64,000 nt of DNA, from the NCBI GenBank assembly GCA_035508495.1, contig DATJMX010000002.1, positions 27,487 to 91,486 of the forward strand, read 5' to 3'. The notes under the pieces were generated by a model that was not told the DNA's origin, did no database searches, and worked only from the letters and a program-made list of their open reading frames with translations. Numbering within the stretch: position 1 is the first letter of the stretch; every line of letters begins with the position of its first letter. Of this stretch, positions 10,357 through 19,485 are shown one piece after another. Position numbers and translations under genes: made by a program. This DNA is from Candidatus Binataceae bacterium. GTDB taxonomy: Bacteria; Desulfobacterota; Binatia; Binatales; Binataceae.

Positions 10357-10746
10357 TTGAATCAAGAGCATCGTTTGACGATTCGTTTTGCGCGATTGTC
10401 CAACCTGATCGCATCGATGGTGCTGTTCGGCACAGGACTCCTCACCCTCGCCGCGGCGTGCGGGGTTTTCCTAATCGGATTCGGTTTCGGCCCGATATTT
10501 CCGAACATGATCGCGATCGGCGCCGCGCGTTTTCCAGACGAGACCGGCAGGATGACCTCGATCGTGGCGGCAGGCGCCGCGCGCGGCGGAGTCTCGGTTC
10601 CCTGGATCATGGGCCAAACGATCGCGCACATCGGCGCCGCGGCAAGTATGACAGCCGCGCTGGTAGTGACGCTTCTGATGGCCGTAGCCGCGATGTCGTT
10701 AGGGCGAATCGATCACGCGGAAATCATTCCACGCCGCTCCGAATAA
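10357..10746 (+). pseudogene. C-terminal remnant of an MFS transporter
   Basis: Up to 129 residues from a TTG at 10357, with about four hydrophobic helices. The stretch GFGFGPIFPNMIAIGAARFP is typical of the tenth/eleventh helix region of major facilitator sugar/fucose-type carriers, and PWIMGQTIAHIG is typical of the eleventh. A complete MFS carrier needs about 400 residues; the N-terminal two thirds are absent, and the decarboxylase gene sits immediately upstream. It therefore looks like a decayed fragment rather than a working transporter. There is no convincing ribosome binding site. Confidence 0.7.
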
Positions 10747-10762
10747 CGATGCGCTAAAAGAA

Positions 10763-10792
10763 AAAGGCCGCTCCTCGTGAGAAGCGGCCTTT
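10763..10792. terminator. Bidirectional rho-independent terminator
   Basis: AAAGGCCGCT (10763-10772) pairs perfectly with AGCGGCCTTT (10783-10792), flanked by A-rich and T-rich sides. It lies between the plus-strand MFS remnant and the stop of the minus-strand LLM oxidoreductase gene, so it can end transcription from both sides. Confidence 0.85.
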
Positions 10793-10815
10793 CTCTGCAA
10801 AGATCGAGTTTCGAA

Positions 10816-12009
10816 CTACGGAAGCATGCCGGCCTGAACGATTGTCGGACCTTCGCTCTTTGGGATCGACGGTGCGGGTTTGCGCTTCATTGCTTTTTCG
10901 AGGATGGGGGCCAGCTTTGCGGCTTTCTGCGCGGCGCGTTTTTCTTCGCGCTCCTTGAACTCCGGCATCACCTTGTTCGCGAACAAATCGAGCGACGCGC
11001 AGATGTCTTCGTGCTTGTTGTTGCCCGCCTGCGAGATGAAGACGACCTGGTCGACGCCTGCTTCTTCGTATTCGCGCAGCCGATTGCGAATGTGATCGGG
11101 TGTGCCGACGCACGAGTTGGATCCGTCCATCCCCGGCACGCTCATCGGGCTCGCCTTGTAGTTCTTCCAGATGTCGGTTTTGCCGGGCTCGTGCTTGCCG
11201 AACACATAATGATGCGCGAGCGCGTAGGAGAAGAATCTCAATCCCTCCTCGCCGGCAAGGCGCGCCTTTTCGGCATTTTCATCGGCCATGAAGCCAGTCA
11301 CGATCGCGATATTCGGATTGATCGCGTAGCCGATCGGCTCGCACTCGTTCTCGAGTGTCGTGTAGTAATCGTTGACCCACTGCCGCGCCTCCTCGGGCGA
11401 GACGAACGCAAAGGTCAGCGCGCCGATTCCGAGCTTAGCCGCGAGATGGATCGTCTCACGCCGCGAGCACGCGACCCACAGCGGCGGATGCGGCTTCTGT
11501 ACGGGCTTCGGCACTACGTTCCGCACTGGCATCTCGAAGTACTTGCCCTTGTGGCCGAGAAACGGATCTTCGACGAACATCCTGGCGATGGCGCCAAGCG
11601 ATTCCAGCCACATATCGCGCTTGTCGGCGCGCGGGATGCGAAAGCCACCGAGCTCGAGCTCGGCCGACGATTCTCCGGTGCCGAACTCGACGCGACCGTT
11701 GCTAACGAGGTCGAGAGTCGCAATGCGTTCCGCAACTCGCGCCGGATGATTGTAGCCGGCCGGCAGCAGCACGATACCGTGGCCGAGGCGAATCTGCTTC
11801 GTGCGCTGGCTGCACGCGGCGAGGAAAATCTCGGGCGCCGACGAATGCGCATACTCTTCGAGGAAGTGATGCTCGACTTCCCACATGTGGTCGATGCCGA
11901 GCCGATCCGCGAGCTCGACCTGGTCGAGCGCATCCTGAAAGAGTTTCTGCTCGCCGCCTTCAACCCAGGGCCGTGGAAGCTGATGCTCATAGAAAGTGCC
12001 GAACTTCAT
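10816..12009 (-). CDS. LLM-class flavin/F420-dependent oxidoreductase
   Basis: 397 residues; ATG at 12009 behind AAAGGAGTTAGC. Bacterial-luciferase-like TIM barrel: MKFGTFYEHQLPRPW at the N-terminus, ADRLGIDHMWEVEHHFLEEYAHS (strand 2 with the paired histidines common in this family), IRLGHGIVLLPAGYNHPARVAERIATLDLVSNGR and GRVEFGTGESS. A C-terminal basic, Lys/Ala-rich tail (EREEKRAAQKAAKLAPILEK) extends beyond the barrel. Such enzymes use FMN or coenzyme F420 and act as monooxygenases or dehydrogenases. The substrate is unknown. A TetR-family gene lies 45 bp upstream on the same strand and may regulate it. Confidence 0.88.
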   Translation of the reverse strand: MKFGTFYEHQLPRPWVEGGEQKLFQDALDQVELADRLGIDHMWEVEHHFLEEYAHSSAPEIFLAACSQRTKQIRLGHGIVLLPAGYNHPARVAERIATLDLVSNGRVEFGTGESSAELELGGFRIPRADKRDMWLESLGAIARMFVEDPFLGHKGKYFEMPVRNVVPKPVQKPHPPLWVACSRRETIHLAAKLGIGALTFAFVSPEEARQWVNDYYTTLENECEPIGYAINPNIAIVTGFMADENAEKARLAGEEGLRFFSYALAHHYVFGKHEPGKTDIWKNYKASPMSVPGMDGSNSCVGTPDHIRNRLREYEEAGVDQVVFISQAGNNKHEDICASLDLFANKVMPEFKEREEKRAAQKAAKLAPILEKAMKRKPAPSIPKSEGPTIVQAGMLP

Positions 12010-12054
12010 GCTAACTCCTTTGAATAGCGATGAGCGATTCTGGTCAGTGCGCGA

Positions 12055-12729
12055 CTACTCCGCGATCGACGGCCGGTCCACGAACAGTGTGCGCGAGACC
12101 ATGTCGATGACTTCGTGTTTACGACGCTCGATTGTTTCCGGCTCAAGCAGGTTGACGCCCCACAACCGCTTGAGCATTGCCGCCGTGTTGAAAAATCCAA
12201 TCGTGATGGATTGCAGGCTCCACATGAAGTGATTCGGCTCGACCTCGGATCGGAACTGACCTTCACGCTGGCCTCGAAAAATGAAATTGACCGCCGTTGA
12301 AAACAGCGGCGGCAGGCGGCGTTTCAGCACCTGGCGGCCGACTCCACTCTCGTCCGCCATTTCCATCCAGAGCAGACGCACGAAGTCGGGCCGCGCGACC
12401 ATGAAATCGATCGCATCGGTGATCGCCTGACGCATCTGCGCCTGGCGATCCTCGCGCGCCCACGCGATCGCGTTGGCGGAATCCTCGATACTCTCAAACA
12501 TGCGATCGAGCACGGCGACGTAGAGCTGCTGCTTGGAGGGAAAATGATGCAGCAGCGAGGGCGCCTTGATCCCGATGCGCTTGGCGATATCGCGCAGGCT
12601 GGTGCCGCGATAGCCGCGCTCGGCGAAGAGCGTCTGCGCGACCTGCAACACGCGGTCGCGCGTGTCGGCAGGCTTCCTCAGATCGACAACCTTCGCGCCT
12701 GCCCGCGCCGCGCCTTCCTTACGCACCAT
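12055..12729 (-). CDS. TetR/AcrR-family transcriptional regulator
   Basis: 224 residues from the ATG at 12729, preceded by GGAG; a GTG at 12765 would add 12 residues. The N-terminal helix-turn-helix is clear: TRDRVLQVAQTLFAERGYRGTSLRDIAKRIGIKAPSLLHHFPSKQQLY, the full TetR signature. The C-terminal ligand-binding domain is helical (about residues 65-220). It lies just upstream of the LLM oxidoreductase gene on the same strand and divergent from the amidase at 12888, with about 160 bp between. Control of one or both neighbours by a small ligand is the usual arrangement; no operator was identified. Confidence 0.92.
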   Translation of the reverse strand: MVRKEGAARAGAKVVDLRKPADTRDRVLQVAQTLFAERGYRGTSLRDIAKRIGIKAPSLLHHFPSKQQLYVAVLDRMFESIEDSANAIAWAREDRQAQMRQAITDAIDFMVARPDFVRLLWMEMADESGVGRQVLKRRLPPLFSTAVNFIFRGQREGQFRSEVEPNHFMWSLQSITIGFFNTAAMLKRLWGVNLLEPETIERRKHEVIDMVSRTLFVDRPSIAE

Positions 12730-12887
12730 CTTCAAGTCTCCGCTCGACAAAACGGTATCTAACACTCGTTAGGGAGTCAAATATCCTGGGCTCAGCCCGC
12801 GGCGCGCAAGCCACCCAGCATTGTTTTGAACTTTCACCGGTTGGCCCTGCCGTAGTAAGTATCCGCCATCAGGCCGGAGGTGTTGCG

Positions 12888-14297
12888 ATGTCCGAACTGC
12901 ATTGGAAGCCAGCGTACGAGCTTGCCGCGATGATCCGCAGACGGGAGCTCAAGCCCAGCGAGTTGATGACTGCGACGATCGGGCGCATCGAAACGGTTAA
13001 TCCAAAAGTCAACGCGATGTGCGCGCTCAGGCTCGACGAGGCGATGGCCGAGGCGCGCGCGATGGATGAGAAGATCGCGCGCAAGGAGGAAGTCGGACCG
13101 CTCGCGGGATTGCCGCTCGGCGTGAAGGATCTCGAGGACGCGGCGGGATTGCCGACCACGTTCGGCTCCAAGCCGTTTCGCAATCATTTTCCCGAGCACG
13201 ATTCAGTTGAGGTCGCGCGGCTCAAGGCAGCCGGCGCGATCGTGATCGGAAAAACCAACGCACCCGAGTTCGGCTACACCGCCTTCACGAAGAACCTGCT
13301 CTTCGGCCCGACGCGCAACCCATGGAATCTCGAACGCACGCCCGGCGGATCATCGGGCGGAAGCTCGGCGGCGATCGCCGGCGGAATCCTACCATTGGCG
13401 ACGGGCTCCGACGGCGGCGGCTCGATTCGTATCCCGGCCTGTTACACCGGATGCTACGGCCTCAAAACCACCAAGGGCCGAATCCCCGGCGAGCCGCTCC
13501 TCGGCATGCTCAACTGGAACGACACGGCCGTCGTCGGCGGGCTCACGCGGACGGTCCGCGACTCGGCGCTCTTTCTCGACCAGGTCGTCGGTTATCATCC
13601 CATCGATCCCGACTCCGTGCCGCATCCGGGAATCTCATACCAGGCGATTCTCGAGCGCCTGCCGAAAAAGCTGCACATCGCGTTTCATCCTGACTTCGGA
13701 AAGATCGTGCAGCGCGACGTGATGCGCGAGATCGAAAAAGCGGTCGCGGTCTTCAAAGACGCGGGTCACGACGTGGCGACAATTGACGATCCCGTTCCTG
13801 AGACCGGCGGGGCCTGGATGCGCCTCGGCGGCACGCAGAGCTATGCGGCGCTGCACGAGATGATGGCGAAGCATCACGACGATTTCGGCCGCGCGTGGAT
13901 CGCGGGCACCGAAGCCGCTGAGCGCATCACATGGAAGCATTACGGCGCGGCATATCGGCGGCGGTTTGAGTTTAACGAATGGTGCCGCAGCGTGTTCGAG
14001 CGCTTCGATCTGCTGCTCACGCCTGTTCTGCCGACGGAAGCATTTCCCGCAAAGGGTCCGATGCCGAGCGAGATCAACGGAGTACCGCTGAAAGACGGCC
14101 TCGACGCGGTCGTGTTCACGTATCCGTTCAACCTGAGCGGCCATCCGGCAGCATCGGTGCGCGCGGGCTTCACCGACTCGGGCTTGCCATGCGGTTTACA
14201 GATCGTAGCCGAGCGTTACCGCGAAGATCTCGTACTGCAGGCGTCGTATGCATACGAGCAGGCGCGTCCCTGGAACGACAAGTGGCCCGCGATTTGA
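12888..14297 (+). CDS. Amidase (amidase-signature family)
   Basis: 469 residues; ATG after CGGAGGTGTTGCG. Carries the complete Ser-cisSer-Lys triad of the amidase signature family (PF01425): Lys80 in GLPLGVKDLED, Ser155 in TPGGSSGGSS, and nucleophile Ser179 in GSDGGGSIRIPA. The spacings (75 and 24 residues) are the same as in fatty-acid amide hydrolase. The C-terminal region (PFNLSGHPAASVRAG and GLPCGLQIVAERYREDLVL) is typical of stand-alone amidases rather than GatA, and no gatB/gatC is nearby. The family hydrolyses aryl or alkyl amides to acid and ammonia. The substrate is not predictable. Confidence 0.93.
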   Translation: MSELHWKPAYELAAMIRRRELKPSELMTATIGRIETVNPKVNAMCALRLDEAMAEARAMDEKIARKEEVGPLAGLPLGVKDLEDAAGLPTTFGSKPFRNHFPEHDSVEVARLKAAGAIVIGKTNAPEFGYTAFTKNLLFGPTRNPWNLERTPGGSSGGSSAAIAGGILPLATGSDGGGSIRIPACYTGCYGLKTTKGRIPGEPLLGMLNWNDTAVVGGLTRTVRDSALFLDQVVGYHPIDPDSVPHPGISYQAILERLPKKLHIAFHPDFGKIVQRDVMREIEKAVAVFKDAGHDVATIDDPVPETGGAWMRLGGTQSYAALHEMMAKHHDDFGRAWIAGTEAAERITWKHYGAAYRRRFEFNEWCRSVFERFDLLLTPVLPTEAFPAKGPMPSEINGVPLKDGLDAVVFTYPFNLSGHPAASVRAGFTDSGLPCGLQIVAERYREDLVLQASYAYEQARPWNDKWPAI

Positions 14298-14332
14298 AAG
14301 GCAAAGCAAAACTCTGAAATTTACCGGGGTAA

Positions 14333-14434
14333 GCGTCTCTGCCCGCCATTGAGATGACGCGTTGTGTGCCTTCGATGCTGATAAAAGGTGGCGCCGAAAA
14401 GCAATTCCGCGCAATCAACGGCGGGCAAGGACGC
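14333..14434. repeat. MITE-like 102-bp element with 20-bp terminal inverted repeats
   Basis: GCGTCTCTGCCCGCCATTGA at 14333-14352 and the complement of GCGTCCTTGCCCGCCGTTGA at 14415-14434 agree at 17 of 20 positions. The 62 bp between them have no reading frame of note. The structure resembles a miniature inverted-repeat element; no target-site duplication could be confirmed. It lies between the amidase and aminotransferase genes, which converge. Confidence 0.5.
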
Positions 14435-14566
14435 GCGCCCCACTATTATTTCCTTCAGTCAAAAACGAAACAGGCTATCCTCCCGACCGGAGTCGAGGAC
14501 TCTTTGGTGGCACCGAAGCTGCCGGTATCAGTTAGCGCGCGTAGCGCTTTCCTATTGTGATCGCGA

Positions 14567-15808
14567 TCAGTCGCCAAACTGTTTCTTTACAACGGTGAAG
14601 GCTTTGTCGGTCACTTCCAGCGTGCGGTCGATGTCTTGATCGGTATGCGCTGCCGAGAGGAACCAGTTGTGGCGGGGGGCGAAATAGATTCCGTTGTGGG
14701 AGCATTCGCCGCAGAAGAGCTTGTTGCGATCGAAGCGATCGCCGTCGGCCTTGAACGTCATGTAGGGCAGCGCGGGCGGGCCTGAATAGGTCACTTCGAT
14801 TCCGTGGCTGCGTGCCTGCGAGAGCATCCCGGCGCGCAGCTTTTCGCCGAGGGTGCGCATCCGCTCGATACCGCCGCTCGCCTGGAGCTCGCGCAGAGTT
14901 GCGAGGCTCGCCGCCATCGGCACGGCGCTGGTGAAATATGATCCCGTGAAGAACACTTCCTGCGCCGCCTTGCGCAGGCTGTCGCGCCCGAGGCAGGCCG
15001 CGAGCGGATAGCCGTTGGCGATAGCCTTGCAGTAGGTCGAGAGATCGGGACGCACGCCAAAGAGCTCACCCGAGCCGCCCATGTGGAGGCGAAAGCCGGC
15101 GCGCACATCGTCGAGGATCATCACAATGCCCTTGGCGTCGCAGATTTTACGCACCCCGGCGAGGAAGCCTTCGACCGGCAGTTCTGAGTCGTGACCGGCG
15201 TCGTGGCGAAACGGGGAGATGATCACGCCCGCGAGCTGACCATGATTCTCCGCAACGGCGCGATTGAGGCTTTCGAGATCATTAAAGCGGAAGTAAACGA
15301 TATTCGCGCGATCCTCTGTGGTGACGCCGCTCGCAACTGGCGTACACCATGCGTGAGCGCCGTGGTACGCGCCCTGGCACATCGCGATTTTCGGGCGCCC
15401 GGTCGCATGCCGCGCAACGACGGTCGCATAGGTGCAGACGTCGGAGCCGTTCTTCGCAAACACGCTCCAATCGGCGAAGGGTGTGATCGATACGAGATGC
15501 TCGGCGAGCTCGACCCACATCGGTGTTGGAGCGTTGAAGCAGTTTCCAAGATCCATCTGCTTCTTCGCGGCTTCCTCGACCTTGGGATGGCGATGGCCGA
15601 CGATGATGGGGCCGTACGAGCAGAGGTAGTCGATGTACTCGTTGCCATCGACGTCCCATACGTGCGAGCCTTCGCCGCGCGCAAAAAACGATGGATACGC
15701 GCCCTTGGTCAGCAGCAGCGGCGATTGATGGCCGTAGATACCGCCGGGGACGACTTTCTTGGCGCGCTCGAAGAGCGCCTCGCTCTTTTCGAATGTGTAG
15801 GGCTTCAC
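14567..15808 (-). CDS. Class III PLP aminotransferase (glutamate-1-semialdehyde aminomutase-like)
   Basis: 413 residues from GTG 15808, which has AGGAG five bases upstream; a TTG at 15844 is possible but lacks such a site. Fold type I, class III: KVVPGGIYGHQSP near the N-terminus, DVDGNEYIDYLCSYGPIIVGHRHP, the phosphate-binding region NGSDVCTYATVVAR, DDVRAGFRLH in place of the usual DEVxxGFR, and the Schiff-base lysine K261 in TYCKAIANGYP. It resembles HemL but differs in its substrate-loop residues, so it is more likely an aminomutase or transaminase acting on another amino or keto compound. It ends opposite the amidase gene. The nearest upstream gene on its strand is a single-domain response regulator at 15909-16370. 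Confidence 0.85.
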   Translation of the reverse strand: MKPYTFEKSEALFERAKKVVPGGIYGHQSPLLLTKGAYPSFFARGEGSHVWDVDGNEYIDYLCSYGPIIVGHRHPKVEEAAKKQMDLGNCFNAPTPMWVELAEHLVSITPFADWSVFAKNGSDVCTYATVVARHATGRPKIAMCQGAYHGAHAWCTPVASGVTTEDRANIVYFRFNDLESLNRAVAENHGQLAGVIISPFRHDAGHDSELPVEGFLAGVRKICDAKGIVMILDDVRAGFRLHMGGSGELFGVRPDLSTYCKAIANGYPLAACLGRDSLRKAAQEVFFTGSYFTSAVPMAASLATLRELQASGGIERMRTLGEKLRAGMLSQARSHGIEVTYSGPPALPYMTFKADGDRFDRNKLFCGECSHNGIYFAPRHNWFLSAAHTDQDIDRTLEVTDKAFTVVKKQFGD

Positions 15809-15908
15809 GCTCGCTCCTGGAGATGAGAATTCGTCAACGGTCAACGATAGATCGCGAGAATCCTACTTGGATGAGCGACGGTCAAGTGCGCGTCGCGCGA
15901 CGCGTTGG

Positions 15909-16370
15909 CTAGTTGCCGAAAGGCGTGTCTTCGCTGCGGGCCGAGGGCGGCAAGGCACCAATACGCACCAGCTCGTCGCGCAAGCGCGCGCGCGACAGCG
16001 GCTTGCAGAGCACGGCAGACGCGCCAAGCTCATAGCTCTTGGCGATATCGCGATCATAGAGCGAGCTTGTGATCACGAAGACTGGTACAGTCTCGAGTTC
16101 AGGATTGCTCTTCACGGCCTGCAGCACGGCAAAGCCGCCGTTATCGGGCAGACGCAAATCGACGAGAATCAGGTCGGGACGATCAAACTCGGTGAACCGC
16201 GCCAGCGTATCCATGGCTTCGCGGGCATCCTCAGCATGAATGATATCGATAGCTTCGCCGAGTACCTGCCTGATCACGGTGAGCGCAATAAAGACGTGGT
16301 CGGGATTGTCCTCGACCAAAAAGATGCGCACATCAGAGTTCAGCATTTTCCCCGATGTATCGTCGCTCAT
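15909..16370 (-). CDS. Single-domain response regulator (receiver only)
   Basis: 153 residues; ATG behind GGGAGG. A CheY/Rcp1-like receiver: acidic pocket in IFLVEDNPDH, phosphoacceptor aspartate in LILVDLRLPDNGG, the threonine/serine switch in VFVITSS and the conserved lysine in AVLCKPLS. There is no output domain, so it acts by protein-protein contact with a histidine kinase or phosphorelay partner. The EDNPDH start and the ITSSLYDRD segment are like receivers paired with phytochrome or hybrid kinases (Rcp1 group). No kinase gene is adjacent. A 367-bp gap follows on the upstream side. Confidence 0.9.
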   Translation of the reverse strand: MSDDTSGKMLNSDVRIFLVEDNPDHVFIALTVIRQVLGEAIDIIHAEDAREAMDTLARFTEFDRPDLILVDLRLPDNGGFAVLQAVKSNPELETVPVFVITSSLYDRDIAKSYELGASAVLCKPLSRARLRDELVRIGALPPSARSEDTPFGN

Positions 16371-16737
16371 GGTGATCCTCCCATCCTCAAATTATCGCGC
16401 GGCTCCAAATCCTTGATATATTCAATAGCCGTGCCACTTAGCCTGCTGCGGCGCCCTCCCGACATACACTGCATGCTGGCAGAGTTTACGCGAGATTGCG
16501 TCGAGCCTTATAACATACCGGATGTTCAGGCGAGAGAATTCTCGCAAATTGTTTGTTTAATGTCAGAACCTGCTGTATCAGTGACTGAGTTTGCTGTTAT
16601 CGCTGCGATTCAGGGGCGACCGTACCAGCGATGTTGCCTCCAGTATCACTCGAACGTCTGATATGTGTCAGAAAGCGACAAAGAACGGTTTATTAGCACA
16701 TCTGCTGAAGGAGTAGATAGAAAGGCAGGCGTCCCGG
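16371..16737. other. Intergenic region without a recognised gene
   Basis: 367 bp, more AT-rich than its surroundings, lying between the start of the response regulator gene (minus) and the start of the CLC gene (plus). It must carry both divergent promoters. I see no convincing RNA gene, repeat or strong consensus promoter in it. Confidence 0.6.
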
Positions 16738-18516
16738 GTGGGAATCCTTGCGAACGTGAACGAATCACGCCTCTTCAACCATCCACTGCTACGAAAATAC
16801 ACGGCCCTCGTGCATGAGGACCTGGCGGCTACTTATTCGCGCGATATCCAGAAGTGGCTTCTGATTGCGCCGATTATCGGCGTGGTTACGGGCCTGCTGA
16901 TCACGGGTATCGCGCTGCTCACTCTCGATACGATTTGGGCGGCGGTTCTGCCTTACTATCTTGCGCATCATTGGGCGATTGTCGTCGGACTCGTCGGCGG
17001 GTTCACACTGACCGGGCTCATCATGCAGTTCCTGACGCCCGACCCCAATGAGCATTCGAGCGAAGAGATCATCCGCTCCTATCACGATCACCAGGGCGAC
17101 ATCGCAATGGGCTCGTTCTGGTGGAAGCTGCTCGCCGCCGTCACCACCGTCGGCTCAGGCGGCAGCGCAGCACTCGAAGGCCCGAGTATCTACGGCGGCG
17201 GTGCGATCGGATCGTGGCTATGGACGAAGCTGCGGCGCTTCGGCCTCGAATCGCGCGATCGGCGAATCATGCTGATCGCAGGCGCGGGCGCCGGTATGGC
17301 AGCCGTTTTCCGCGCGCCGCTCACGGGTATCGTCTTCGCGATGGAGATGCCGTACAAGGACGACCTCGCGCACGAGGCGCTGCTGCCGGCGCTCATCGCC
17401 TCGGTGGTCGCTTACGGTACGCTCGCCTCGATCGTCGGCACGGCGCCGCTCTTCGGTTTCGTCGGCACGGCGCAGTTCGCAACGATGGACGTGCTATGGT
17501 CCGCGGTCCTTGGCGTCGGCATCGGCGTGGTCGCGCTCATCTTCGACATTACGTTCCGCCGCGTGCGCGTCGCATTCGTTCACGCACGCATCCCGCACAC
17601 ATTGAAGCTGACCATCGGCGGCCTCGGCACGGCGCTATGCGGCCTCGCATTCATCTCGATCTTTCCCGGCAACATCATTCCGATCGGCCCCAACTACGAG
17701 GCCGTGCGCTATGTCCTGAGCCATCCGCTGCCGATCGTCGTGCTGTTGACATTCGTCGTTTTCAAGATGGCCGCGTCGATCTTCTCGCTGGGCTCTGGCG
17801 GAGTGAGCGCGGTGTTCGTTCCGCTCGTACTGGTCGGCGGCTCGCTCGGCAGTGCTTTCGCGCAGGGCGTCGTCCACACCTCGACGTACGATCTCTACGC
17901 GGCAGTCGGGATGGCCGCGATGATCGCGGCGGGTTACAAAACGCCTCTCACCGCAGTCGTGTTCGTCGCGGAAGTCACCGGCGTTCACTCATTCATCATC
18001 CCGAGCCTTATCGGCGCCGCTGTCGCGTATGCGGTTTCAGGCGAGGCCTCAGTATCGGGCGATCAGCATCTGCACGAAGCTGTGAAACTTGCCGATCTCG
18101 GCACGGCACGAGTCACCGATGTGATGCAGACCCGCGTCGTGTCGGCTCAGGCCGATGCAACTCTGACCGACTTTGTCGCAAGCGTGGCAGCACATCATCG
18201 TCATTCGATCTTTCCAGTTTACGACGGCGCGCGTGCGTGCGGGGTGGTCTCGATGGCCGACGTCAGCCGGATCGCGACCGAGAAATGGAGCGAGACCCAC
18301 GTCCGCGAGGTCGCCGACTTGCATCCAACGCGCGTAATGCGCGATTGCGATCTCAATGAAGCGCTGCGCCTGCTGGTGCGCGAGGGCTCGGCGCAGATGC
18401 TGCTCGTGGTTGACGATGACGGCACGCTCGCCGGCATCGTGACGAAGACCGACATCCTGCGCAGCCTCGAAAATCGAGGCGTTCCAAGCGGCAGCCAGCT
18501 TGGGGGGCGCGACTAG
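16738..18516 (+). CDS. CLC-family chloride channel/antiporter with CBS pair
   Basis: 592 residues from GTG 16738, with AAAGGCAGG some distance upstream; the exact start is uncertain. About ten to twelve membrane helices fill residues 35-435. Ion-path motifs are GSGGSAALEGPSIYGGG (with the glutamate that acts as gate and proton acceptor in CLC antiporters) and SGGVSAVFVPLVLVGG. A pair of CBS domains occupies about residues 455-580 (VTDVMQTRVVSAQADATL, then AGIVTKTDILRSL). The family moves chloride or fluoride across the inner membrane; CBS domains usually bind adenine nucleotides and modulate transport. It stands alone, followed by a terminator shared with the convergent SDR gene. Confidence 0.93.
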   Translation: MGILANVNESRLFNHPLLRKYTALVHEDLAATYSRDIQKWLLIAPIIGVVTGLLITGIALLTLDTIWAAVLPYYLAHHWAIVVGLVGGFTLTGLIMQFLTPDPNEHSSEEIIRSYHDHQGDIAMGSFWWKLLAAVTTVGSGGSAALEGPSIYGGGAIGSWLWTKLRRFGLESRDRRIMLIAGAGAGMAAVFRAPLTGIVFAMEMPYKDDLAHEALLPALIASVVAYGTLASIVGTAPLFGFVGTAQFATMDVLWSAVLGVGIGVVALIFDITFRRVRVAFVHARIPHTLKLTIGGLGTALCGLAFISIFPGNIIPIGPNYEAVRYVLSHPLPIVVLLTFVVFKMAASIFSLGSGGVSAVFVPLVLVGGSLGSAFAQGVVHTSTYDLYAAVGMAAMIAAGYKTPLTAVVFVAEVTGVHSFIIPSLIGAAVAYAVSGEASVSGDQHLHEAVKLADLGTARVTDVMQTRVVSAQADATLTDFVASVAAHHRHSIFPVYDGARACGVVSMADVSRIATEKWSETHVREVADLHPTRVMRDCDLNEALRLLVREGSAQMLLVVDDDGTLAGIVTKTDILRSLENRGVPSGSQLGGRD

Positions 18517-18542
18517 ATACTACCCGGTCTTCAGAAATAGTG

Positions 18543-18572
18543 CGGCGCACGTGAATTACTTCGCGTGCGCCG
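18543..18572. terminator. Hairpin terminator between convergent clc and SDR genes
   Basis: CGGCGCACG (18543-18551) pairs with CGTGCGCCG (18564-18572) around a 12-base loop; TTTGCT follows. It lies between the stops of the CLC gene (plus) and the SDR gene (minus). Confidence 0.65.
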
Positions 18573-18595
18573 TTTGCTATCCGGAAGTAACTGAC

Positions 18596-19453
18596 TTACT
18601 GCGGTTTCTTCATCTCGAAAGACGGCCCCGACCATTCGTCGCCGAGCATCGATTGCGCGCCCGATTGCGGCTGCGGGAGATTGCCGGCGCTCATGCCCGA
18701 GGTCGCGGCGCCGTCTACCACCATCGCCTGACCGGTGACGAATTCCGAGTCGTCGCTGGCGAGGAACAGTGCCATCGCGGCGATATCCTCCGGGCGTCCG
18801 GTGCGCGGCCACGGCTGAAAGGCGGAGAATAGCTGCGTCGCAGTCTGCTCACCGCCCGGCAATCGGTTGTAGGTGAGCGGAGTCGCGATCAGTCCCGGGC
18901 AGATACAATTGACGCGAATCTTCTCCTTGGCGAGCTCGATCGCGGCCGAACGCGTCAGGCTGATCACTCCGGCCTTCGCGGCGCAGTACGCATGGAGTCC
19001 AGGCGCGCCGCGCAGTCCCGCGATCGAAGCCGTCGAGATGATCGAGCCGCCGCCCACCTTGCGCATCTCAGGAACGGCATGCTTGATACCGAGGAAAACC
19101 GCGCGCAGCAGAATCGCGAAGCTCTTGTCCCAGTTATCGGCCGTCGTCTTCTCGAGCGCACCGACCGCGCCGCCGAGGCCGGCGTTGTTGTAGATCACGT
19201 CGAGACGGCCAAATTCCTTGACTGCGCGATCGATTGCGCTCTTGATATTCTCCTCTTTGGCAACGTCGGTGAGCTGGAATACGGCGTTGCCGCCATTTTC
19301 CTTGCAGTCGCGGACGGCAGCGTCGCCGCCTTCGCGATTGAGGTCCGCAATCACGATCGAGGCGCCCTCGCCCGCGAACCTGATCGCGGTTGCGCGCCCG
19401 ATTCCGCTCGCCGCGCCGGTGATCACCGCAACTTTATTACTCAGTCTACCCAT
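18596..19453 (-). CDS. Short-chain dehydrogenase/reductase
   Basis: 285 residues. Classical SDR: cofactor motif TGAASGIG (residues 12-19), NNAG at 89-92, and the catalytic Ser143, Tyr156 and Lys160 (YCAAK). Asp37 in IVIADLNR favours NAD over NADP. The C-terminal DDSEFVTGQAMVVDGAATS is the standard ending. It oxidises a secondary alcohol or reduces a ketone, probably on a CoA thioester given its neighbours. It is the last gene of a five-gene minus-strand operon: acyl-CoA dehydrogenase, acyl-CoA dehydrogenase, LLM oxidoreductase, MaoC-like dehydratase, SDR. An unusual proline/glutamine-rich C-terminal tail of about 35 residues follows the family's normal end. Confidence 0.93.
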   Translation of the reverse strand: MGRLSNKVAVITGAASGIGRATAIRFAGEGASIVIADLNREGGDAAVRDCKENGGNAVFQLTDVAKEENIKSAIDRAVKEFGRLDVIYNNAGLGGAVGALEKTTADNWDKSFAILLRAVFLGIKHAVPEMRKVGGGSIISTASIAGLRGAPGLHAYCAAKAGVISLTRSAAIELAKEKIRVNCICPGLIATPLTYNRLPGGEQTATQLFSAFQPWPRTGRPEDIAAMALFLASDDSEFVTGQAMVVDGAATSGMSAGNLPQPQSGAQSMLGDEWSGPSFEMKKPQ

Positions 19454-19485
19454 TTTATTTTCTCCACTAGATTTCTACGAAATTG

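Noticed and set aside
10777..12027. A 416-codon plus-strand frame opposite the first LLM gene
   Set aside because: Fully antisense to the LLM gene; composition is non-protein-like and it crosses the terminator.
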